From Flavobacteriales bacterium (GTDB taxonomy: Bacteria > Bacteroidota > Bacteroidia > Flavobacteriales_D > SKUL01): a DNA stretch of 14,422 nt. Of this stretch, positions 7,582 to 14,279 are shown piece by piece (the stretch's first letter is position 1; each line of letters begins with the position of its first letter). The notes under the pieces are model-generated. The model did no database searches and was not told the DNA's origin. It saw nothing but the letters and a program-made list of their open reading frames with translations. The position numbers were made by a program, and so were the translations under genes. The stretch lies in NCBI GenBank assembly GCA_007129985.1, contig SKUL01000160.1, positions 1 through 14,422 of the forward strand. Reading direction: 5' to 3'.

Positions 7582-9240
7582 TCAGTTGGCACTCATGAGG
7601 GTGCGCGCGTTCTGAAGCGCAGCCTCGGTTGTATCGGAGCCACTGAGCATGGCGGCCACCTCATGCAGGCGGGCTTCCTGGTTGAGCTCCTCCACAAAAG
7701 TGTGGGTTTTATCAGCCTCATCTCGCTTCGATACACGGTAATGCCACTGCCCTTTGGCTGCAATTTGCGGGAGGTGGGTGATGCATATCATCTGGTGCTG
7801 GTCTCCCATTTCGGCCAGTAATTGGGCCATTGCATCGGCTACCCGGCCGGAAACGCCGTTGTCTATTTCGTCGAGAATCAGCGTGGGTGCAAACTGCTTT
7901 CCCGTCTTCACAGATTTGATGGCCAGCATAACACGCGATAACTCACCACCTGATGCCACCTGCTCAATGGGCATTAACTGCTGACCTTTGTTGGTTCTAA
8001 GCAGTAGTTGCACCCAGTCATCACCGCGCGATGTGCGCTTGGGCGAAGGCTCAATGGCTATGCTCATTTCGGCGTTTTTGAGTTCCATTCTCTCCAGCAG
8101 TGCGCATAGTTTCTTAGCCAGCAGCGGAGCGGCTTTCTTTCTTTCGGCCGTCAAGGTGGCAGATTGGGCCAACAGCTCTTCCTCAAGCTGTGCAATCTGC
8201 TTTTTGAGCAACCCCAGCTTTTCCTCCTGCGATTGTCCTCCCTCAAGCTTCAGAGCCAGTGCGTCTATCTTTTCAAGTAAACTTGCTACGTCATTCACGT
8301 GGTGCTTGTGCATCAAGCCATTGAGCATATCCAAACGCTCTTGCAATTGCTGTAAACGCGACGGGTTCACCTCAATGTGCTGCTCGTGCCTGGCCAACTC
8401 TTCTCCGATGTCCTTGATTTCGATGGACGCGCTTTGAAGGCGTTCAAACAGTTCATCAATGCCCTTGTCGTGACTGCGCACAGATTCCAGTTGCTGCAAT
8501 CCGTTTCGCAGCGCGGCGGCCACATTTTCCTCTGAGCCAAGGAGCATTTCGGTGCATTGTACCAAACGAAGCTTTATCTCCTCAGCGTGCTCAAGCAGGG
8601 CTATTTCAGACTGCAAATGCTCTTCTTCACCATGGCTAAGTTGGGCTTCTTCCAGTTCATCCAATTGAAACTGTAGAAAGTCACGCTGTTCTCTTTCGCG
8701 CGCCAGATGCTCTTCGAGCTGTGCTATGTCCTGTTGAAGGGCACGCCATTTTTTGAAATGTGCAGAAAACGTCTCTACTTGCGGTGTGAGTTCGGCAAAA
8801 TCGTCCAGCACTGTAAGTTGAAACCTGTTGTCTTTGAGGTGCAGCGTTTCGTGCTGAGAATGAATATCTACGAGTTCAGAACCGAGCTCCCTTAATTGCT
8901 GCAGATTAACCGGCGTATCATTGATAAAAGCTCTGGACTTTCCCGCCGGACTGATTTCGCGACGGATGGTGCAAAGGTCGTCGTAATCCAAATCGTGGGC
9001 TTCAAAAAAATCGCCTACTGGCCAGCCTTTAAGGTTGCAGCTCACCTCAACTATGCACTTGCTGCCGCCATCTCTCAGAACCGAGGTATCGGCCCGTTTG
9101 CCAAGGATGAGCGACAGGGCGCCAAGGAGGATGGATTTTCCAGATCCCGTTTCGCCTGTAATCACAGAAAAACCCGGTTTCAGCTCAATGGAGAGGCTGT
9201 CAATCAGGGCGTAATTGCGAATATGCAGATGGGTGAGCAC
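7582..9240 (-). CDS. recN: DNA repair protein RecN (SMC-like ATPase)
   Basis: The protein has 552 residues, the usual RecN length. RecN is an SMC-family ATPase that acts at DNA double-strand breaks in recombinational repair, in the cytoplasm on the nucleoid. The N-terminal half-ATPase has the Walker A motif GETGSGKS (residues 29-36). Two long charged coiled-coil arms (about 150-370) flank a central region, and the C-terminal half has the ABC signature ASGGELSR (about 428-435) and Walker B ending in LILDEIDNGVSG (about 453-464). The start is GTG at 9240-9238; it puts the conserved L-x-x-L-x-I-x-N-Y-A-L-I-D opening right at the N terminus, as in other RecN proteins. The gene lies 39 bases after porD, in the order known from other Bacteroidota. 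No SOS-box-like site was recognised in the gap. Confidence 0.97.
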   Translation of the reverse strand: MLTHLHIRNYALIDSLSIELKPGFSVITGETGSGKSILLGALSLILGKRADTSVLRDGGSKCIVEVSCNLKGWPVGDFFEAHDLDYDDLCTIRREISPAGKSRAFINDTPVNLQQLRELGSELVDIHSQHETLHLKDNRFQLTVLDDFAELTPQVETFSAHFKKWRALQQDIAQLEEHLAREREQRDFLQFQLDELEEAQLSHGEEEHLQSEIALLEHAEEIKLRLVQCTEMLLGSEENVAAALRNGLQQLESVRSHDKGIDELFERLQSASIEIKDIGEELARHEQHIEVNPSRLQQLQERLDMLNGLMHKHHVNDVASLLEKIDALALKLEGGQSQEEKLGLLKKQIAQLEEELLAQSATLTAERKKAAPLLAKKLCALLERMELKNAEMSIAIEPSPKRTSRGDDWVQLLLRTNKGQQLMPIEQVASGGELSRVMLAIKSVKTGKQFAPTLILDEIDNGVSGRVADAMAQLLAEMGDQHQMICITHLPQIAAKGQWHYRVSKRDEADKTHTFVEELNQEARLHEVAAMLSGSDTTEAALQNARTLMSAN

Positions 9241-9279
9241 GCCCCAAATTTCGTAAAAGTATTGGGAGGACGAGTGCCG

Positions 9280-10176
9280 CTAACGAAGTTTATTGTACTT
9301 CGACAAATTACCGGGGTCCAGCAGTTCACCAATTTGGTAAACCTGGTTCTTTTCATTGCCCTGAGCCTTTGAGAAAATGTTGATAATCTCGTCGTTCTTA
9401 GCAAGGAAGAAAATGGTCATATTGTACGACAGCGGCTTGATTTGGTGTACCGAGCGCAACTGGTCAAGGGATTGAATCACCATTTCGCGGCCTTCGTCAA
9501 ACTTATCATACATGATATCCAGCCCCAAACGGTGGTACTCGTAGAGCATTTTACGGAAGGGCTTGAAAGTTTGGTGGAGAATGTTGTCAACCATCCAGAA
9601 ACGGTTTCGGTCGCCTTCAAAACCTTTCCAGCCCGCCTGGGGTGCATTGCTTGCGTTATTCACGACCTGTTGGGCAAGTTGAAAATAGCGGGTGCCTCCC
9701 TCAAGGCTAAAGCTATCATAGTCATAACCGATAATCATGTAGGCGTAAAAGGCCAGAATACTGGTTAGGTTATCGGTGAAGTAATCCGGTGTAAAGCGCA
9801 AAATTGCGTTCTCTACAAAGGTGAATTCTATATCATTATCCACCAAATTGATAACCTGCGACTTTAAACTGGCATTGTGAACGGGGCGAAAACTCTGAAC
9901 CTGCAGATTCCCCCTGAATAAAGTTGCTCCGGGAGCTCCTTCAGTGATGGTCAGGAGCATGTTGCACTCAATACGCTCGTGGACTTCAAAAATGTCATTG
10001 GTCCAGCGCTGATTGTTCACGAACTCAAAAATCACGTTCTCCATGGTTTCGAAAATGCGCGTTTCAGAACCCTGAACTTGTGGGCGAATAACGGTAACAT
10101 TGCAATTAAGCTCCTGTGACGAAGCCATATGCATGCCTAAAAACAAAAAAGCAAGAAGTAATTGTATGTGTTTCAT
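9280..10176 (-). CDS. porD: DUF4835 family protein, type IX secretion system PorD-like
   Basis: The protein has 298 residues with a signal peptide (cleavage near ASSQ, about residue 20). The mature protein opens with ELNCNVTV and shows the family landmarks FVNNQRWTNDIF, FYAYMIIGYDYDSF and WMVDNILHQTF. I recognise this as DUF4835, which current annotation names PorD and links to the type IX secretion system; I am less sure of its exact role than of the family. A periplasmic or envelope location is expected. The ATG overlaps the coaBC stop as ATGA, so the two are translationally coupled. The position between coaBC and recN is conserved in Bacteroidota. A T9SS substrate at the right edge of the window fits with the organism having this secretion system. 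Confidence 0.85.
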   Translation of the reverse strand: MKHIQLLLAFLFLGMHMASSQELNCNVTVIRPQVQGSETRIFETMENVIFEFVNNQRWTNDIFEVHERIECNMLLTITEGAPGATLFRGNLQVQSFRPVHNASLKSQVINLVDNDIEFTFVENAILRFTPDYFTDNLTSILAFYAYMIIGYDYDSFSLEGGTRYFQLAQQVVNNASNAPQAGWKGFEGDRNRFWMVDNILHQTFKPFRKMLYEYHRLGLDIMYDKFDEGREMVIQSLDQLRSVHQIKPLSYNMTIFFLAKNDEIINIFSKAQGNEKNQVYQIGELLDPGNLSKYNKLR

Positions 10177-11381
10177 TGTGCTGATTGCTGGAGGTAGTCT
10201 ATCAAATCCCGCGCCACCTCCGTCTTAGTTTTCAACTCCAAAGGCAGCGTTTTATTGTCTGCCGTAATCAAAGTAACCTTGTTGGTGTCGTATCCAAAAC
10301 CCGACTGGTCGTCTTGCAAGGTGTTGAGCACAATCAAATCGAGGTTCTTGGCTTTTAGTTTTTTACGGGCATTTTCAAGCGCATTATTCGTCTCAAGCGC
10401 AAAGCCCACCAAGGTTTGAGCGGGAGATTTATGCTCACCCATCCATTTCAAAATATCCGGGTTAAGCGCCAGGTGCACGACGGGTTGTGCATCGGTTTTC
10501 TTGATTTTCTGCTCACTTTGCTCTACCGGACGGTAATCTGCCACGGCTGCCGACATGATGACCCATTCTGCCACTGAAAACTCCTGCTGACACGCCTTCA
10601 ACATATCCTGCGCGCTCTCCACGTGAATGGTGCGAATGCGCTGGTGCTCAACTTTGAGGGATGTAGGCCCGCTCACCAGCGTCACCTCTGCCCCGCGCTC
10701 TGCAAGTTCGTGGGCAATGGCGTAACCCATTTTTCCGCTCGAGAAATTTCCGATAAAACGCACCGGGTCTATCCGCTCGTAAGTAGGGCCGGCGGTAACG
10801 AGTGCTTTCTTTCCTCGCAACGGCAGCCGCGCTTCAAAATAGTCGTGAATTTGTTGAACAATCTCTTCGGGCTCAGCCATGCGACCTTCGCCTTCGAGCC
10901 CACTGGCCAGTTCACCTTTTCCTACCGGAATGAGAATATGACCAAAAGACTGCATCTTCTCAATGTTCTCTCGGGTGGAGCCGTGTTTGAACATGTCCAA
11001 ATCCATCGAGGGTGCAAAAAACACCGGGCACTTGGCCGACAAAAATGTGAGCAGCAGCAAATTGTCCGACTGACCTGTAACCATCTTGCCCAAACTGTGC
11101 GCGGATACCGGGGCGATAATCATGGCATCGGCCCAAAGTGCGAGGTCCACGTGATTGGTCCAAACCCCTGTCTCGCGGTCTTCAATCAATTCTGACAGCA
11201 CAGGATTCTTAGAAAGCGTTGCCAGCGTGAGGGGGGTGATAAAATCCATGGCACCACGCGTCATAATTACGCGTACCTCAGCACCGGCCTTTACCAACTC
11301 GCGGGTCAGAAAAGCCGATTTGTAGGCAGCGATGCTCCCGGTTACTCCCAGCAGTATTCGCCTACCCTTTAAGAAAGTCAT
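10173..11381 (-). CDS. coaBC: Bifunctional phosphopantothenoylcysteine decarboxylase / phosphopantothenate-cysteine ligase
   Basis: The protein has 402 residues, standard for CoaBC, which makes 4'-phosphopantetheine for coenzyme A in two steps: CoaB joins 4'-phosphopantothenate to cysteine using CTP, and FMN-dependent CoaC decarboxylates the product. The N-terminal flavoprotein half (about 1-180) has the GVTGSIAAYK opening and His77 in NHVDLALWAD, matching E. coli His75. The C-terminal CoaB half (about 190-400) has AGPTYERIDPVRFIGNFSSGKMGYAIA-type sequence with Asn212 matching E. coli Asn210, then SAAVADYRP and KIKK. Two CoaC residues differ from E. coli: the PxMN motif reads PSMD (Asp127) and the ACG loop reads ASG (Ser160); both were checked at codon level. 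I believe this variant recurs in Bacteroidota, so it need not mean loss of function. The gene starts 3 bases after rpoZ and overlaps porD by 4. Confidence 0.97.
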   Translation of the reverse strand: MTFLKGRRILLGVTGSIAAYKSAFLTRELVKAGAEVRVIMTRGAMDFITPLTLATLSKNPVLSELIEDRETGVWTNHVDLALWADAMIIAPVSAHSLGKMVTGQSDNLLLLTFLSAKCPVFFAPSMDLDMFKHGSTRENIEKMQSFGHILIPVGKGELASGLEGEGRMAEPEEIVQQIHDYFEARLPLRGKKALVTAGPTYERIDPVRFIGNFSSGKMGYAIAHELAERGAEVTLVSGPTSLKVEHQRIRTIHVESAQDMLKACQQEFSVAEWVIMSAAVADYRPVEQSEQKIKKTDAQPVVHLALNPDILKWMGEHKSPAQTLVGFALETNNALENARKKLKAKNLDLIVLNTLQDDQSGFGYDTNKVTLITADNKTLPLELKTKTEVARDLIDYLQQSAQ

Positions 11382-11384
11382 GGC

Positions 11385-11735
11385 TTAGGCCTCAGCAGGA
11401 GCGTCCTCAAGGTCTTCGTCCGGGCGACGGGTGTAGATTTTGTCTTCGAGAAGCTCTTGAATAGCAATAGAGTGTGGCTTGGGCAAACGCTCGTAGTACT
11501 TTGAAATCTCGATTTGCTCGCGGTTTTCAAAAATTTCCTCGAGGTTGTCCTGAGAGGTTGCAAACTCCTCGAGCTTGCCACTCAATTCCTCCTTCAACTC
11601 TGTGCTGATTTGGTTCGACCGCTTGGCCAACACAGCAATGGTTTCGTAGATAGTACCCGTCTCTTTCACCATACGGCTTACATCGCGGGTTTCGGTGTTG
11701 CGGGCAGCGTTCACATTCTTGAATTTACTCGACAT
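11385..11735 (-). CDS. rpoZ: DNA-directed RNA polymerase omega subunit
   Basis: The protein has 116 residues. Omega (the bacterial counterpart of Rpb6) stabilises the beta' subunit during RNA polymerase assembly. The N-terminal part MSSKFKNVNAARNTETRDV followed by ETIAVLAKRSNQIS matches the Bacteroidota RpoZ pattern, with a helical middle and an acidic C-terminal tail (PDEDLEDAPAEA). A longer frame opens at 11834, but that extension would overlap bamD by about 90 bases and does not resemble the family. ATG at 11735 leaves a 7-base gap after the bamD stop and begins with the conserved sequence, so it is preferred. The gene sits in the bamD operon, tying polymerase assembly to envelope and coenzyme A genes. 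Confidence 0.92.
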   Translation of the reverse strand: MSSKFKNVNAARNTETRDVSRMVKETGTIYETIAVLAKRSNQISTELKEELSGKLEEFATSQDNLEEIFENREQIEISKYYERLPKPHSIAIQELLEDKIYTRRPDEDLEDAPAEA

Positions 11736-11742
11736 AGTAGCG

Positions 11743-12549
11743 CTATAAATTGATTCTCTCCAACTCCCTGATTGTAGTCTCGTAAAGTGCTTCTGCTTGA
11801 CGCACCCTGCTACTTTCGGGATAAGAATCGACAAAGGTATGATAAGATTTGATGGTATCCTTTAAACGGTCGTACTTTTTTTCCTCTACACTGCGCACCG
11901 CCAGAAAGTAATTGCTCTCAAGAATGCGAAACAGGATTTCTTCCTTGTAATCTGAGTTGGGGTACTCGCGAAGCACGTTGTTCAGAGCGATTACAGCCGA
12001 TTTGTACTGCTCAATCTTGTGATAGAGCATGGCGCTTTCGTAGGCTTTCTTCTCCAATTTCCGAATCATGGTTTCCACCAGAGCGTTGCTGGTATCGCGT
12101 TTTTCGGAATTGGGATAGCGCTCAAGAAAGATTTGAAACTTTTGAATGGCCCTCCTGGTATCGGTCTGGTCGAGCGAGTATCCGGGCGAACTTCGGTAAT
12201 GGCACAAGGCCGCCATAAAAGCCGCTTCTTCTGCTTTTTCGCTGTTGGGATAGGTTTTTACGAAGCTCTCGAAATAAAATCCGGCCAGGTAAAAATCCCG
12301 CAATCCGTAATATGACTGCGCGTAGTGGTAGTAAATGGTTTCACTGCGCTGCGTACCCCGCGTTACGGCAATGAGCTCTTCAAACAAAGGCAGGGCACGG
12401 TTGAAGTCCTCTTTCTCGAAGTACTTCATGGCATAATTGTACTTCAAATCTACGTCCTGACTTTTGAGTACTTTGTTGTACTTGCTGCACCCACTGTGCA
12501 TTACAACAGCACCTATGAGCGCAACGGCAAGGGCAATTCTGGAAATCAT
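11743..12549 (-). CDS. bamD: Outer-membrane assembly lipoprotein BamD
   Basis: The protein has 268 residues. BamD is an essential TPR lipoprotein of the BAM complex, which inserts beta-barrel proteins into the outer membrane from the periplasmic side. A lipoprotein signal (MISRIALAVALIGAVVM) ends in the lipobox HSGC with Cys21. The mature part is built of TPR-like helices with repeated YPNS motifs (TYPNSEKAEEAAF, RYPNSEKRDTS, EYPNSDYKEEIL, SYPESSRVRQAE), characteristic of bacterial BamD. An ATG 18 bases upstream (12567) would add MYYLCA before the signal peptide; the inner ATG gives a better signal sequence and was chosen, but the longer form cannot be excluded. This is the first gene of the operon, with promoter-like motifs upstream. 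Substrates could include the DUF5723 barrel encoded in this window (inference). Confidence 0.94.
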   Translation of the reverse strand: MISRIALAVALIGAVVMHSGCSKYNKVLKSQDVDLKYNYAMKYFEKEDFNRALPLFEELIAVTRGTQRSETIYYHYAQSYYGLRDFYLAGFYFESFVKTYPNSEKAEEAAFMAALCHYRSSPGYSLDQTDTRRAIQKFQIFLERYPNSEKRDTSNALVETMIRKLEKKAYESAMLYHKIEQYKSAVIALNNVLREYPNSDYKEEILFRILESNYFLAVRSVEEKKYDRLKDTIKSYHTFVDSYPESSRVRQAEALYETTIRELERINL

Positions 12550-12553
12550 GGCG

Positions 12554-12561
12554 CAAAGATA
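12554..12561 (-). promoter_or_regulatory. Exact TAnnTTTG match next to the bamD start
   Basis: TATCTTTG on the minus strand matches the -7 consensus exactly but lies only four bases before the chosen bamD ATG. If it works as a promoter, the transcript would be nearly leaderless; if bamD starts at 12567, the motif is inside coding sequence. No TTG lies at the -33 distance. It may be chance. Confidence 0.25.
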
Positions 12562-12605
12562 GTACATTGAAAAGACGGGGCATTGTAAGGGTGCGATGGA
12601 TGTAA

Positions 12606-12636
12606 CGAAAATAAGCTTACTTTAGTCCGGCGCCAA
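12606..12636 (-). promoter_or_regulatory. Candidate bamD operon promoter
   Basis: On the minus strand, TTG (12636-12634), a 20-base spacer and TATTTTCG (12613-12606) resemble the Bacteroidota promoter TTG-N19-21-TAnnTTTG, with C before the final G. The predicted start near 12603 gives a leader of about 54 bases before the bamD ATG. Judged by eye only. Confidence 0.45.
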
Positions 12637-12651
12637 CCCAAAAAACCCATA

Positions 12652-12671
12652 CCACCAAGGGTGGCCTTTTT
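12652..12671 (+). other. Short hairpin followed by T tract in the divergent intergenic region
   Basis: CCACC pairs with GGTGG around a 3-base loop, followed by CC and five T. It has the look of a weak intrinsic terminator on the plus strand, but no plus-strand gene lies upstream, and its T tract overlaps the -33 element proposed for the next gene. It may be a protein-binding site or chance. Confidence 0.25.
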
Positions 12672-12699
12672 GCCATCTTAGCAAATAACACTAATTTCG
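12667..12699 (+). promoter_or_regulatory. Candidate promoter of the alpha-oxoamine synthase gene
   Basis: TTTTTG (12667-12672), a 19-base spacer and TAATTTCG (12692-12699) fit the Bacteroidota promoter layout TTTG-N19-TAnnTTTG with one base off in the -7 box. Transcription would start near 12702, about 39 bases before the TTG start codon. Confidence 0.55.
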
Positions 12700-12740
12700 C
12701 GGCGCTTTTTTGAGCCAGTATAAACCAAAACATTAACGCT

Positions 12741-13997
12741 TTGGATATTTTCGAAAAAATCAAAAACAACCGTGGACCGCTCGGCCAATACAAAGGTCGC
12801 TCACACGGTTACTTTACATTCCCGAAACTCGAGGGTGAAATCTCTAACCGAATGGTTTTTCGCGGAAAAGAGTGCCTTATCTGGAGTTTGAACAACTACC
12901 TGGGTTTGGCCAATCACCCCGAAGTTCGCGAGGCCGATGCAAAAGCCGCGCAGGAATGGGGATTGGGTTACCCGATGGGAGCCCGCATGATGTCGGGGCA
13001 AACCAGCCAGCACGAAATGCTTGAGCAGGAACTGGCCGATTTCATGGGCAAGGAAGATTGTTTCCTGCTCAACTTCGGATACCAGGGCTGTATGTCGGCC
13101 ATTGACGCACTGGTTGACCGCAACGACGTGATTGTGTACGACAGCGAGTCGCACGCATGTATTATTGACGGCGTGAGACTGCACCAGGGCAAGCGCTTTG
13201 TGTTTATGCACAACGACATTGACAACCTGCGCAAGCAACTGGAGCGCGCAACACGCCTCACCGAAAAAACCAACGGCGGAATCCTGGTGATTACCGAAGG
13301 TGTATTTGGTATGAGTGGCGACCAGGGCAAACTCAAAGAAATTGCCGCCCTGAAAAAAGAGTACAACTTCCGTCTTTTTGTGGATGATGCCCACGGTTTC
13401 GGAACGCTTGGCGAAACCGGACAAGGTGCCGGCGAGGCCCAGGGTGTACAGCACGAAATTGACATTCTCTTCGGAACTTTTGCCAAGAGCATGGCCAGCA
13501 TCGGCGCCTTTATTTGTGGCGACGAGCAGATGATTGACTACCTGCGCTACAACATGCGCTCGCAGATTTTTGCCAAGTCACTTCCCATGCCTTTGGTGAT
13601 TGGCGCCCGCAAACGATTAGAAATGCTCAGAACCCGTCCGGAGTTGAAAGAAAAACTGTGGGCCATCTCCAGCGCCTTGCAAAACGGACTGGTAGAAGCC
13701 GGTTTCTCCATTGGCAAAACCAACTCTTGTGTAACGCCGGTATTCTTCAAAGGCGAGATTGAGGTGGCCACCAATATGACGGTTGAGCTTCGAGAGAAGT
13801 ACAACATCTTCTGCTCTTTGGTGATTTACCCGGTGGTACCCAAGGATGTGATTATGTTGCGTTTGATTCCAACCGCCATGCACACGCTGGAAGATGTGAA
13901 ATACACCATTGACACCTTTAAGGAAATGCGTCAGCGAATTGCCAACGGTGAATTTGATACCAGCAAGATTCGGAGTATGCCGGAAGAGCAAGCGTAA
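12741..13997 (+). CDS. PLP-dependent alpha-oxoamine synthase: serine palmitoyltransferase or cysteate acyltransferase (capnine synthase) candidate
   Basis: The protein has 418 residues and is a fold-type I PLP enzyme of the alpha-oxoamine synthase family, which condenses an amino acid with an acyl thioester and releases CO2. It shows LNNYLGLANHPEV near the N terminus, the ring-stacking His138 in ESHACIIDG, Asp215 and His218 in VDDAHGFG, and the Schiff-base Lys249 in FGTFAKSMASIGAF. Family members include glycine C-acetyltransferase, 8-amino-7-oxononanoate synthase, serine palmitoyltransferase and cysteate acyltransferase. The opening DIFEKIKNNRGPLGQ and the MGARMMSGQTSQHE segment match a group I know from Flavobacteriia, associated with sphingolipid or sulfonolipid synthesis; which substrate is used cannot be read here. 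No biotin or threonine-degradation genes are nearby. Translation starts at TTG: no in-frame ATG precedes it, and relatives begin at this point. It is the only plus-strand gene and is monocistronic, with its own promoter candidate and terminators. Confidence 0.88.
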   Translation: MDIFEKIKNNRGPLGQYKGRSHGYFTFPKLEGEISNRMVFRGKECLIWSLNNYLGLANHPEVREADAKAAQEWGLGYPMGARMMSGQTSQHEMLEQELADFMGKEDCFLLNFGYQGCMSAIDALVDRNDVIVYDSESHACIIDGVRLHQGKRFVFMHNDIDNLRKQLERATRLTEKTNGGILVITEGVFGMSGDQGKLKEIAALKKEYNFRLFVDDAHGFGTLGETGQGAGEAQGVQHEIDILFGTFAKSMASIGAFICGDEQMIDYLRYNMRSQIFAKSLPMPLVIGARKRLEMLRTRPELKEKLWAISSALQNGLVEAGFSIGKTNSCVTPVFFKGEIEVATNMTVELREKYNIFCSLVIYPVVPKDVIMLRLIPTAMHTLEDVKYTIDTFKEMRQRIANGEFDTSKIRSMPEEQA

Positions 13998-14021
13998 ATG
14001 ATGTATATACCAATGAATTCC

Positions 14022-14054
14022 AAAGCCGGCCTCCGAAAAGGGGCCGGCTTTTTT
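14022..14054 (+). terminator. Intrinsic terminator of the alpha-oxoamine synthase gene
   Basis: A perfect 10-base-pair stem (AAAGCCGGCC with GGCCGGCTTT), a 10-base loop and a run of six T, 24 bases after the stop codon. The stem is very GC-rich at its core, so termination should be efficient. Confidence 0.93.
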
Positions 14055-14111
14055 GTGCCCTCATGCATGGATTGCTCGATCAAAATCTTCCAATTGTTTA
14101 CATGTCTGCAG

Positions 14112-14148
14112 CCCGCCTTTGCCCCTGTGGTGAAGGCGGGTTTTTTTT
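14112..14148 (+). terminator. Second plus-strand intrinsic terminator
   Basis: A perfect 8-base-pair stem (CCCGCCTT with AAGGCGGG), a 13-base loop and eight T, about 58 bases after the first terminator. The 57 bases between them show no ORF. It may be a back-up terminator or the end of a short separate transcript. Confidence 0.85.
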
Positions 14149-14221
14149 GATTCTTCTTGTTTTTTCGAGCGAAGTGTTAAAATGACTGGTATATAGCCGA
14201 GGAATCAAAAGTCCGGTACTT

Positions 14222-14256
14222 AAAAAAAACCGATCCCCTTTCAGAGACCGGCTTTT
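14222..14256 (-). terminator. Intrinsic terminator of the T9SS cargo gene at the right edge
   Basis: Read on the minus strand, AAAAGCCGGTCTC pairs with GGGATCGGTTTT around a 6-base loop and runs into eight T. Three of the pairs are G-U, so the stem forms properly only in minus-strand RNA, which supports its direction. It follows the stop of the partial gene by 24 bases. Confidence 0.82.
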
Positions 14257-14279
14257 CATTGTAGCTATTCGAGAAGCGG

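Noticed and set aside
11736..11834. N-terminal extension of rpoZ by 33 codons
   Set aside because: It would overlap bamD by about 90 bases and lacks similarity to omega; the ATG at 11735 begins with conserved omega sequence and fits the operon spacing.
12550..12567. Six-residue extension of bamD (MYYLCA)
   Set aside because: It would precede a complete lipoprotein signal that already starts at the inner ATG; not excluded, but less likely.
12801..13454. 217-codon open frame on the minus strand inside the alpha-oxoamine synthase gene
   Set aside because: It lies opposite a gene with a complete active site, its translation (rich in Val, His and Ala) resembles no family I know, and such antisense frames are common in GC-balanced coding DNA.
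14190..14222. Small palindrome AAGTCCGGTACTT near 14205-14217
   Set aside because: A 4-base-pair stem is too short to call; it may just be chance next to the minus-strand terminator.
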